Source of the DNA: Burkholderiales bacterium | GTDB lineage: Bacteria > Pseudomonadota > Gammaproteobacteria > Burkholderiales > Burkholderiaceae_C | Direction of reading: 5' to 3' | Length of the DNA: 64,000 nucleotides | Assembly (NCBI GenBank): GCA_017307855.1 | Contig: JAFKGD010000013.1 | Coordinates: 265,583-329,582, forward strand | Shown: positions 26,079 to 33,555 of the stretch, piece after piece | Position numbering within the stretch: position 1 is the stretch's first letter | Layout of the letters: every line of letters starts with the position of its first letter | The notes under the pieces: model-generated | Databases searched by the model: none | The model's input: the letters and a program-made list of their open reading frames with translations, nothing else | What the model was told of the DNA's origin: nothing | Program-made: the position numbers and the translations under genes

Positions 26079-26903
26079 CTACATCCGGAAGTGCTCGCCC
26101 AGGTACACGCGACGCACCTCGGCGTTGTTGACGATCTCGGCCGGCGTGCCCTGCGCCAGCACATGGCCGTCGCTGATGATGAAGGCGTGGTCGCAGATGC
26201 CCAGCGTCTCGCGCACGTTGTGGTCGGTGATGAGCACGCCGATGCCGCGCGACTTGAGGAAGCCGATGATGCGCTGGATCTCGATCACCGCAATCGGATC
26301 GATGCCGGCAAAGGGCTCGTCCAGCAGGATGAAACGCGGCTGCGTGGCCAGAGCGCGGGCGATCTCCACGCGGCGGCGCTCGCCGCCCGAGAGGGCGATG
26401 GCTGGCGAGTCGGCCAGATGGTCCACGCGCAGGTCGCGCAGCAGTTCGGCCAGGCGGCGCTCGATCTCGGCGCGGTCGAGCGGGCGGCCCGCCTGCGGGC
26501 CTTCTTGGTAGAGCTGCAGCTCCAGCACGGCGCGCACGTTCTCGGCCACGCTGAGCTTGCGGAAAATCGAGGCTTCCTGTGGCAGGTACGACAGGCCCAT
26601 GCGCGAGCGCCGGTGGATGGGCATGTGGGCCACGGGCTCACCATCGATGCGGATGTCGCCCGCGTCGGCGCGCACCAGGCCCACGATCATGTAGAACGAC
26701 GTGGTCTTGCCGGCCCCGTTCGGACCGAGCAGGCCGACGACCTCGCCCTTCTGCACGGCCAGCGAGACATCCTTGACCACCTTGCGGCTGCCATAGGCCT
26801 TCTGCAGATGCAGCGCTTCCAGGCGGCCGCCCGCGGTGCCGGCGGGCGCCATGGCATCGGCTGCCGCCACGGAGCCGGCGGCTTGTTTCGCGTCGTCGCT
26901 CAC
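26079..26903 (-). CDS. lptB: LPS export ABC transporter ATP-binding protein LptB
   Basis: Cytoplasmic ATPase of the LptB2FG complex, which extracts lipopolysaccharide from the inner membrane. 274 residues including about 25 extra at the N-terminus. Walker A GPNGAGKTTSFYMIVG near 60, Q-loop YLPQEASIFRKLSVAENV near 108, signature LSGGERRRVEIARAL near 170 and Walker B FILLDEPFAGIDPIAV near 189 are all present. The start overlaps the stop of lptA by 4 bases (ATGA). Confidence 0.95.
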   Translation of the reverse strand: MSDDAKQAAGSVAAADAMAPAGTAGGRLEALHLQKAYGSRKVVKDVSLAVQKGEVVGLLGPNGAGKTTSFYMIVGLVRADAGDIRIDGEPVAHMPIHRRSRMGLSYLPQEASIFRKLSVAENVRAVLELQLYQEGPQAGRPLDRAEIERRLAELLRDLRVDHLADSPAIALSGGERRRVEIARALATQPRFILLDEPFAGIDPIAVIEIQRIIGFLKSRGIGVLITDHNVRETLGICDHAFIISDGHVLAQGTPAEIVNNAEVRRVYLGEHFRM

Positions 26904-27532
26904 CGGCGTTCTCCGCCGAGGGTGGAGCTGGGGCGCAGCGGCGTTGCAGGCACGGCCGGTGCAGGCGCCGTGGCGCCATCGGCTGCGGTACCGCGCGGCG
27001 TCAGCACCGCACGCACGCGGCCGCCGGGCGCAGCGGGAGCGCCAGCCGTGGCGGGCGGGCGCCCGTTGACCGTGAAGACGTCAGTTCCGTTGTCGTAGGT
27101 GATGAGATTGCCGGTGATCTCATCGACCGCCGTGCCGCCACGCAGGCGGCGCAACTCGGCGCGGCGGATGAACTTCACGTTGTCGGCACGGCTGTCGTAC
27201 TCGATGACTTCGGATTCGCCCTCGATGAACTCGTCGAGGTTGTCGCGCTTCTGGCGGAAGTAGGCCAGCTGACCCGGCGCGGCGGTGACGGTGCCGTACT
27301 GGTAGCCGCCCGAGTCCTGGCGCACCTCCAGCCGTGCACCCCGGATGATGATCGTGCCCTTGGTGAGCACCACGGCGCCGGTGAATACGCTGGTCTGGCG
27401 GATGTCGTCGTAGCGCAGCGAGTCGGCCTCGATGTTCATGGGCTTGTCGCGGTCGGCGCGTTCGGCATGGACCGGGGCCGACAGGCACAGCGCCGCCAGC
27501 AGGGCGAGGATCGGTGAGTGGAAGTTTTTCAT
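26900..27532 (-). CDS. lptA: LPS transport periplasmic bridge protein LptA
   Basis: 210 residues: a signal peptide (MKNFHSPILALLAALCLSAP, cleavage near AHA/ER), then the LptA/OstA beta-jellyroll domain with KPMNIEADSLRYDDIRQTS near 30 and FTGAVVLTKGTIIIRGARL near 50. A Pro/Ala-rich tail follows residue 160. It bridges LPS from LptC to LptD in the periplasm. lptC and kdsC, which often precede lptA, are absent; dsbA lies upstream instead. The ATG at 27532 fits the signal peptide. Confidence 0.92.
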   Translation of the reverse strand: MKNFHSPILALLAALCLSAPVHAERADRDKPMNIEADSLRYDDIRQTSVFTGAVVLTKGTIIIRGARLEVRQDSGGYQYGTVTAAPGQLAYFRQKRDNLDEFIEGESEVIEYDSRADNVKFIRRAELRRLRGGTAVDEITGNLITYDNGTDVFTVNGRPPATAGAPAAPGGRVRAVLTPRGTAADGATAPAPAVPATPLRPSSTLGGERR

Positions 27533-27583
27533 ATCGGCATGAATCTTGCAGGGATTGTAGCCCCGCAAGGCATGGCCAGACAT

Positions 27584-27607
27584 GAGAAAAGCCCGCCGGA
27601 GCGGGCT
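27584..27607 (-). terminator. Rho-independent terminator downstream of dsbA
   Basis: Read on the minus strand, AGCCCGC-TCCG-GCGGGCT forms a perfect 7-bp stem (27607-27590) followed by TTTTCTC. It separates dsbA from lptA. Confidence 0.75.
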
Positions 27608-27641
27608 GGTTTCCTCACGCGTCGAATCCGGCAGCGGCGGG

Positions 27642-28289
27642 TCAGCGGCCCTTGTGGATCTCGGCAACGAGGTAGTCGGTGACCTGCAGGGCGCGCGGCA
27701 TGCCCTTGGCCACGGTGCCATCGGTGTAGAAACGGCCCGCGATGCCCAGCGACGGCACGCCCTGGACCTTGTACTCGTTCTGCAACTGGGTGGCGCGCTT
27801 GGCCTTGCTGACCACGCTGAACGAGTTGTAGACCTCGGTGAACTTGGCTTTGTCCAGGCCCTGCTTTTCGGCCCAGGCGATGATGGGTTCGGGGCGCGAG
27901 ATCTGCTGGCGCTCCACGTGGATGGCCATGAACACCTTGCTGTGCAGCTCGTCGAGCTTGCCCAGGGTTTCCAGCGTGTAGAACAAGCGCTGTTGCGGCT
28001 CGAAATCAGGCCGGAATGCCACCGGAACGCGCTTGACCGCCACGTGGGCGGGCTGGCGCTGCTTCCACTGCTCGAACATGGGCTCGAACGCATTGCAGTG
28101 CGGGCAGCTGTACCAGAAGAACTCCACCACCTCGACACGGCCGGGAGCGGCTTCGACGGAGACGGGCTTTTCCAGCGGCAGGTAATCGGCGCCGCGCTGC
28201 GGCACGAAGCCCTGGGCGAGCACCGGGGTGGCGACGAAGGAGGCGGCCAGCGTGGAAGCGGCGCCAACGGAAAATTCACGGCGTTTCAT
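27642..28289 (-). CDS. dsbA: Thiol:disulfide interchange protein DsbA
   Basis: Periplasmic oxidant that introduces disulfide bonds into exported proteins. 215 residues with a signal peptide (cleavage after VLAQ near residue 26), thioredoxin fold with C62-P-H-C65 in FFWYSCPHCNAF, and the cis-proline loop VQGVPSLGI near 178. An AGGAG Shine-Dalgarno is 8 bases before the ATG. The DsbB partner is not in the window. The order argS, SPOR protein, dsbA on one strand suggests co-transcription. Confidence 0.95.
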   Translation of the reverse strand: MKRREFSVGAASTLAASFVATPVLAQGFVPQRGADYLPLEKPVSVEAAPGRVEVVEFFWYSCPHCNAFEPMFEQWKQRQPAHVAVKRVPVAFRPDFEPQQRLFYTLETLGKLDELHSKVFMAIHVERQQISRPEPIIAWAEKQGLDKAKFTEVYNSFSVVSKAKRATQLQNEYKVQGVPSLGIAGRFYTDGTVAKGMPRALQVTDYLVAEIHKGR

Positions 28290-28365
28290 TGATTTTTCTC
28301 CTGGAACCGTACAGAGCCGAGGACAGGCGGGGAGTTCCCGCCGCTCGGACGGGCGCGGCGACCGT

Positions 28366-28986
28366 TCAGCGTTGCACGCGCACGAGCGCGGCTTCGAGGC
28401 CGTTGCCTTCGAGGCGTTCCTTCATGCGGTCGGCATCTTCCTTGCGCTCGAACGGACCGGTGCGCACGCGATAGACGGTGCGTCCGGCCTGGTCGCGCTC
28501 GGTGACCTGCGCCTCGACGCCCATCAGCGAGATGCGGGCGCGCTGCGATTCGGCGTCGTCCGAGGTGCGGAAGGCGCCGGCCTGCACGAAATAGCGGAAC
28601 GGATCGGCACCCGATGCACGGGCCTTGGCCAGATCGCCCAGCGGATCGGCCGAAGCCGCCGGCGGTGCGGACGGCGCCGTACCGGGCCCGCCCGAGACGG
28701 CCGGTGGCAGTGCCGCGCCCGGTGCGGCCGGCGCGCTGGCCGCGGCAGCCGGGGTGGAGGGTGTCGTGGCCGGGCGGGGCCGTCCGCCCAGCGGGGCGTT
28801 GGGATCCCAGTCGCGGTTGCGGCGGGCCTCGGCGGCGTCCTGCTCGGGTGTGACCGGCTGGTTCTTGTTGACGAAGGGGATGGGGACCTTGGTGACGTAC
28901 ACGGCCACGGCCAGGGCCACGCCCAGTCCCACGACGACGCCGATGATGAAACCGATGATGGTTCCGCCGCGCTGATGCTGTTTCAT
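28366..28986 (-). CDS. SPOR-domain membrane protein
   Basis: 206 residues from the ATG at 28986. A short cytoplasmic stretch is followed by one transmembrane helix (IIGFIIGVVVGLGVALAVAV, about 10-29), a long Pro/Ala-rich periplasmic linker (~50-115), and a C-terminal SPOR domain (FRYFVQAGAFRTSDDAESQR near 130 and VYRVRTGPFERKEDADRMKE near 170). SPOR domains bind denuded peptidoglycan at division sites, as in FtsN. An alternative GTG start at 29004 has a better Shine-Dalgarno-like TGAGG and would add six residues. Confidence 0.88.
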   Translation of the reverse strand: MKQHQRGGTIIGFIIGVVVGLGVALAVAVYVTKVPIPFVNKNQPVTPEQDAAEARRNRDWDPNAPLGGRPRPATTPSTPAAAASAPAAPGAALPPAVSGGPGTAPSAPPAASADPLGDLAKARASGADPFRYFVQAGAFRTSDDAESQRARISLMGVEAQVTERDQAGRTVYRVRTGPFERKEDADRMKERLEGNGLEAALVRVQR

Positions 28987-29014
28987 GTCGATCCGGTGGT
29001 TCACTCGTGAGGCC

Positions 29015-30724
29015 TCACATTTTGGCGGGCGCCGAAACGCCCAGCACGTTCAGGCCATTGTGGAGGACCTGGGCGCAGGCGGCGACCAGGGCCAGGCGGG
29101 CGCGCTTGACGGCGTCGTCGTCCACCAGGATGCGCTCGGCGTCGTAGTAGCTGTGGTAGGCCGCGGCCAGCTCGCGCAGGTAGAAGGTGACGTCGTGGGG
29201 CGCGAAATCCTGCGCGGCCGAGGTCAGCATGGCGGGATAGCGGGCCAGCACCAGCATCAGCGCCTGGGCCGGCTCGCTGGTCAGGGGCGAGAGGTCGGCG
29301 CCGGCCAGCGTTTTCACGTCGCCGCCGTCTTTTTCGGCCCAGGCGGCCAGCACCGAGCGGATGCGCGCGTGCGCGTACTGCACGTAGTACACCGGGTTGT
29401 CGTTGTTCTGGGCCAGTGCGAGGTCGATGTCGAAGACGTACTCGGTATCGGGCTTGCGGCTGAGCAGGAAGAAGCGCACCGCATCCTTGCTGGTCCACTC
29501 GATCAGGTCGCGCAGCGTGACGTAGCTGCCCGCGCGCTTGCTGATCTTCACTTCCTGGCCGCCGCGCATCACGCGCACCATGGTGTGCAGCACGTAGTCG
29601 GGGTAGCCCTGGGGAATGCCGACGCCGGCGGCCTGCAGGCCGGCGCGCACCCGCGCGATGGTGCCGTGGTGGTCGGTGCCCTGGATGTTCACCACCTTGG
29701 TGAAGCCGCGCTCCCACTTGGCGATGTGGTAGGCCACGTCGGGCACGAAGTAGGTGTACGTGCCATCCTGCTTGCGCATGACGCGGTCCTTGTCGTCGCC
29801 ATAGTCGGTGGACCTGAGCCACAGCGCGCCGTCCTGTTCGTAGGTCTTGCCTGCATCCTGCAGCTTCTTGACCGTGGCCTCGACCCGGCCCGAGGTGTAG
29901 AGGCTCGATTCGAGATAGTAGTTGTCGAAGCGGACCTGGAACGCCCTGAGGTCCAGGTCCTGCTCGCGGCGCAGGTAGGCCACGGCGAACTGGCGGATCG
30001 AATCGACGTCGGCCACGTCGCCCGAGGCCGTGAACTCGCGGTCGTCGGACTTGACGGTCTTCTTCGCGAGGAAGTCGTCGGCGATGTCCTGGATGTAGTC
30101 GCCGTTGTAGAAGCCCTTGCTGGCCGGGTTCTCCGGGTCGGTCGGCCAGCAATCGTCGCCCGGCTTGAAGCCCTTGGCGCGCAGTTGCGTGGAGTGGGTG
30201 AGCGTCTGGATCTGCACGCCCGCATCGTTGTAGTAGAACTCGCGGTACACGTCCCAGCCCTGCGTCTCGTAGAGATTGCAGATCGCGTCGCCCAGGGCGC
30301 CCTGGCGGCCGTGGCCCACGTGCAGCGGCCCCGTGGGATTGGCCGAGACGAATTCGACCAGCAGGCGCTGGCCGTTGCCCTGCTGATGGCCGAAGCGCTC
30401 GCCGGCTTCCAGCACCTCGCGCACCACCTGTTGCTTGGCGGCGGGCTTGAGGCGGATGTTGATGAAGCCGGGGCCGGCGATCTCCAGCGCGTCGGCCCAG
30501 CGCTCGAATGCGGGCGTGGACAGCAGCGCGGTGCGCAGCTGCTCGCCCAGCTGGCGCGGATTGGCCTTGAGCGGCTTGGCCAGTTGCATGGCAGCGGTGC
30601 AGGCCAGGTCGCCATGCGAGGCCTGCTTGGGCGATTCGAAGGCTGCGCGCGCGCCGGCACCGGGCGACAGCTTTTCCAGCTCGGCGGTCAGGGCCGCGAG
30701 CAGTTCTTGTTGGACGAGGAGCAT
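29015..30724 (-). CDS. argS: Arginyl-tRNA synthetase
   Basis: Charges tRNA-Arg with arginine; class I enzyme. 569 residues, normal length. HIGH-type motif [19 protein letters not shown] near residue 125, KMSKS-like [16 protein letters not shown] near 405, and the anticodon-binding ALAD-type C-terminal domain ending in [12 protein letters not shown]. The ATG at 30724 ([16 protein letters not shown]) is the family start. On the minus strand TAAAAT (30738-30733) ends 8 bases before it with no Shine-Dalgarno. Confidence 0.97.
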   Translation of the reverse strand: MLLVQQELLAALTAELEKLSPGAGARAAFESPKQASHGDLACTAAMQLAKPLKANPRQLGEQLRTALLSTPAFERWADALEIAGPGFINIRLKPAAKQQVVREVLEAGERFGHQQGNGQRLLVEFVSANPTGPLHVGHGRQGALGDAICNLYETQGWDVYREFYYNDAGVQIQTLTHSTQLRAKGFKPGDDCWPTDPENPASKGFYNGDYIQDIADDFLAKKTVKSDDREFTASGDVADVDSIRQFAVAYLRREQDLDLRAFQVRFDNYYLESSLYTSGRVEATVKKLQDAGKTYEQDGALWLRSTDYGDDKDRVMRKQDGTYTYFVPDVAYHIAKWERGFTKVVNIQGTDHHGTIARVRAGLQAAGVGIPQGYPDYVLHTMVRVMRGGQEVKISKRAGSYVTLRDLIEWTSKDAVRFFLLSRKPDTEYVFDIDLALAQNNDNPVYYVQYAHARIRSVLAAWAEKDGGDVKTLAGADLSPLTSEPAQALMLVLARYPAMLTSAAQDFAPHDVTFYLRELAAAYHSYYDAERILVDDDAVKRARLALVAACAQVLHNGLNVLGVSAPAKM

Positions 30725-30836
30725 GGGGTGGGATTTTACGGTCCGACCTGCGGTCATCGCGCCGCCGCCGCCCGGCGTTATGGTGGCGGAGCCCGCCCGC
30801 GCGGGCATCCTTCAACTCACAACAACGGGATATGCC

Positions 30837-31133
30837 ATGAAGAACACCTTGCCCCTGCTGGCGGCCGCTGCGCTCGCCTTTTCGTTGTTCACGCCGGCCC
30901 ACGCTGCCGACGATGCCAAACCCAAGACAGCCCAGCAGGAGAAGATGGTGGCCTGCAACCAGCAGGCCGAAGGCAAGAAAGGCGACGATCGCCGGGCCTT
31001 CATGAAACAGTGCCTTTCCGCCAAACCCGCGACGCAGCAGGACAAAATGAAAGCCTGCAACCAGCAGGCCGGCGACACGAAAGGCGACGACCGCAAGAAG
31101 TTCATGAGCAGTTGCCTCAAGAAAACCGGCTGA
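30837..31133 (+). CDS. Secreted protein with two PsiF repeats
   Basis: 98 residues. A signal peptide (MKNTLPLLAAAALAFSLFTP, cleavage after AHA near residue 23) precedes two copies of the PsiF repeat (PF07769): EKMVACNQQAEGKKGDDRRA at 36-55 and DKMKACNQQAGDTKGDDRKK at 69-88, each ending in a FMxxCL cysteine. Each repeat has two cysteines, suited to a disulfide formed in the periplasm. PsiF was named for phosphate-starvation induction in E. coli; the role is unknown. A second PsiF gene follows. Confidence 0.85.
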   Translation: MKNTLPLLAAAALAFSLFTPAHAADDAKPKTAQQEKMVACNQQAEGKKGDDRRAFMKQCLSAKPATQQDKMKACNQQAGDTKGDDRKKFMSSCLKKTG

Positions 31134-31151
31134 TCCCTCCGACCCACCCCT

Positions 31152-31173
31152 CCGGGACCGCTGCGCGGCCCGG
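31152..31173 (+). terminator. Hairpin between the two PsiF genes (possible attenuator)
   Basis: CCGGG-a-CCGC, loop TGC, GCGGCCCGG: nine base pairs with one bulged A, followed by TTT. It could partly terminate transcription from the first PsiF gene. Confidence 0.35.
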
Positions 31174-31192
31174 TTTCAGGAACCATCACGAC

Positions 31193-31387
31193 ATGAAGAT
31201 CTTCGCCACCGCGCTTGTCTCGGCACTGCTGCTGACCCTCGGCACGGCTCACGCACAGGACGCGTCCAAACCCGATCCCAAGCACCTCAAGCGGCTCAAC
31301 GCCTGCAACAAGGAAGCCAAGGGCAAGGCCGACGACGCCTACCGCGAGGCCATGAAGTCCTGCATGGAGCGCAAGAAAAAGGGCTGA
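31193..31387 (+). CDS. Secreted protein with one PsiF repeat
   Basis: 64 residues. A signal peptide (MKIFATALVSALLLTLGTAH, cleavage after AHA) is followed by one PsiF repeat, LKRLNACNKEAKGKADDAYR then EAMKSCMERKKKG, with the same two-cysteine spacing as the preceding gene. It starts 59 bases after the first PsiF gene and probably arose from it by duplication. A CAGGAA Shine-Dalgarno-like sequence is upstream. Confidence 0.82.
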   Translation: MKIFATALVSALLLTLGTAHAQDASKPDPKHLKRLNACNKEAKGKADDAYREAMKSCMERKKKG

Positions 31388-31413
31388 GCTGGCGGGCGTC
31401 GGGCCCCGCCAGC
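31388..31413. terminator. Perfect 9-bp hairpin between converging genes
   Basis: GCTGGCGGG (31388-31396) pairs with CCCGCCAGC (31405-31413) around an 8-base loop, starting right after the PsiF stop codon and before the tail of the DUF2214 gene. There is no U-run, so termination strength is uncertain; it may serve both strands. Confidence 0.45.
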
Positions 31414-31426
31414 CGGGGCTCCTCGC

Positions 31427-31882
31427 TTACTTGCCGCCGAAGCCCCTGGCGAGAAAGACCGCCGCCAGCGGGATCAGCGGCAGGATGTGCGCCTGCACCA
31501 TCACCAGCCGCCGCGTGCGCTTGATGGCGGTTTCGTCGGGCAACTGGCCGGTGGCGCGCAATTCGCGGCGCCAGCGGATGAAGGTGATCGTAGGCTTGAT
31601 CGACAACAGCGCGATCACCACGAACAGCGCGAATTTGGTGTGCAGCAGCCAGTTCGTGCCATAGAACGCCGTGCCCTTGGCGCCCCAGAACACGCGGGCC
31701 AGCCCGGTGAGCAGCACCGTCACCGAGGCCGCGCCGTACACCATGTCGATCTTCGCCAGGCGCTCGACGACCGCCGCATTGAGCCACTGCACGCGGCACA
31801 GTGCGGCCTCGCTGGCGAGGAAGACCACCATCGTGAGGATGGCCAGGATGTGGGCGTAGGCGAGCAGGGCTTCGGTGGTCAT
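31427..31882 (-). CDS. DUF2214-family inner-membrane protein
   Basis: 151 residues with four hydrophobic segments (about 5-25, 48-67, 78-95, 128-146). The pattern AYAHILAILTMVVFLASE near 8, YGAASVTVLLTGLARVFWGA near 49 and HTKFALFVVIALLSIKPT near 81 matches the DUF2214 family. The conserved histidines in the first and third helices resemble those of small haem-binding membrane proteins, but this is only a suggestion. Function unknown. Confidence 0.8.
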   Translation of the reverse strand: MTTEALLAYAHILAILTMVVFLASEAALCRVQWLNAAVVERLAKIDMVYGAASVTVLLTGLARVFWGAKGTAFYGTNWLLHTKFALFVVIALLSIKPTITFIRWRRELRATGQLPDETAIKRTRRLVMVQAHILPLIPLAAVFLARGFGGK

Positions 31883-31985
31883 GGTGCGGCAATGTCGTGC
31901 TGACGGACGTCAGGCGCGCATCCTAGCCCGGCGCCCGCCTCGCAGGGCCAATCCCCTGGCGGAGCGCGGGGCAGCCGCCCGCCGG

Positions 31986-33344
31986 TCAGGCCGTGGGTTG
32001 CGGCAGCACGCCGCTGTCCAGGGCGGTGGCGGAGGGCTCGGCGGCCGGCAGCGGCGCGCCGTTCAGGGCCGCTTCCAGGCGCTGGTGGTCCAGCGCGTTT
32101 TCCCACCGGGAGACCACCACGGTGGCCACGGCATTGCCGATGAAGTTGGTCAGCGAGCGGCATTCGGACATGAAGCGGTCCACGCCGAGGATCAGGGCCA
32201 TGCCGGCCACGGGCACCTCGGGCACCACGGCCAGGGTGGCAGCCAGGGTGATGAAGCCGGCGCCGGTCACGCCGGCCGCACCCTTGGACGACAGCATGGC
32301 AACCAGCAGCAGCGCGATCTGGTGGCCCAGCGTCAGGTGCGTGTCGGTGGCCTGGGCGATGAAGAGCGCAGCCAGCGTCATGTAGATGTTGGTGCCGTCC
32401 AGGTTGAACGAATAGCCGGTGGGCACCACCAGGCCGACGACGGACTTCCTGCAGCCTGCGCGTTCCATCTTCTCCATCAGCGAGGGCAGGGCCGACTCGG
32501 ACGAGGACGTGCCCAGCACCAGCAGCAGCTCGGCCTTGAGGTATTTGATGAGCTTGATCACCGAGAAGCCGCAGGCGCGGGCCACGGCACCCAGGATCAC
32601 CAGCACGAACAGCAGCGAGGTGATGTAGAACGTGGCCACCAGCTCGGCCAGGTTGAGCAGCGAGCCCAGGCCGAACTTGCCGATGGTGAACGCCATGGCG
32701 CCGAACGCGCCGATAGGCGCGGCCTTCATGACGATGTTCACCAGCTTGAACACGGGCACCGTCAGCGATTCCAGGAAGTTCAGCACCGGCTTGCCGGTGT
32801 TGCCCGACATGGCGAGCGCCACGCCGAACAGAACGGCCACCAGCAGCACCTGCAGGATGTTGTCCCCCACGAACGGGCTGACCAGCGTCTTGGGAATGAT
32901 GTCCATCGCGAAGCCGACCAGCGTCATGTCGTGCGACTTGGCCACGTAGGAGCTCACTTCCTTCTGGTCCAGCTCGGCCGGGTTGATGTGCATGCCGGCG
33001 CCGGGCTGCATCACGTTGGCCACCACCAGGCCCACCACCAGGGCCAGCGTGGAGAAAGTCAGGAAGTAGGCCATGGCCTTGCCGAACACTCGGCCGACGC
33101 TGCTCAGTTGCGTCATGCCGGCGATGCCGGTGACGATGGTCAGGAAGATCACCGGGGCGATGATCATCTTGATCAGCTTGATGAAGGCGTCGCCCAACGG
33201 CTTGAACGCGGCGCCATAGGCGGGCTCGAAATGGCCGAGCAGGACGCCGAGGATGATGGCGACCACCACCTGGAAGTACAGCTGGCGGTAGAACGGCAGG
33301 GGCGCGCGCGCGTGCGCGGCGTCTGCGGCGGCAAGGGAATGCAT
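31986..33344 (-). CDS. dctA: C4-dicarboxylate transporter DctA
   Basis: Inner-membrane symporter for succinate, fumarate and malate (DAACS family). 452 residues, normal length. Seen: [19 protein letters not shown] near 23, [20 protein letters not shown] near 60, [20 protein letters not shown] near 305 and [20 protein letters not shown] near 355 (the serine-rich hairpin region). AGGAG lies upstream of the ATG at 33344. It is divergent from a DctS/DctB-like hybrid kinase that probably controls it. Confidence 0.96.
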   Translation of the reverse strand: MHSLAAADAAHARAPLPFYRQLYFQVVVAIILGVLLGHFEPAYGAAFKPLGDAFIKLIKMIIAPVIFLTIVTGIAGMTQLSSVGRVFGKAMAYFLTFSTLALVVGLVVANVMQPGAGMHINPAELDQKEVSSYVAKSHDMTLVGFAMDIIPKTLVSPFVGDNILQVLLVAVLFGVALAMSGNTGKPVLNFLESLTVPVFKLVNIVMKAAPIGAFGAMAFTIGKFGLGSLLNLAELVATFYITSLLFVLVILGAVARACGFSVIKLIKYLKAELLLVLGTSSSESALPSLMEKMERAGCRKSVVGLVVPTGYSFNLDGTNIYMTLAALFIAQATDTHLTLGHQIALLLVAMLSSKGAAGVTGAGFITLAATLAVVPEVPVAGMALILGVDRFMSECRSLTNFIGNAVATVVVSRWENALDHQRLEAALNGAPLPAAEPSATALDSGVLPQPTA

Positions 33345-33430
33345 GGGGCTGGCTCCTGGATCTGATGGGGCGCCGCAAGGGGCGCGTCGAGGGTGCCGGT
33401 TGTACGGCCGGGGCCCGCCGGGATCGATAA

Positions 33431-33445
33431 CCTATTGGTAGTAGG
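33431..33445. promoter_or_regulatory. Possible operator in the dctA/sensor-kinase intergenic region
   Basis: CCTA-N7-TAGG (33431-33445) lies in an A+T-richer patch of the 211-base region between divergent dctA and the hybrid kinase. The spacing is plausible for a dimeric LuxR-type regulator such as the one at 36234. Short arms make this weak. Confidence 0.3.
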
Positions 33446-33555
33446 CCGTGCCCCTTCCCTCGTAGACAGCGCGGTGATTAAGGGAAAACCCGTATGCGCC
33501 CGACCGGTGCGGCGGCCTGTGGGGCGGGCTGTACCGCCTCGCGGACAATGCGCCC

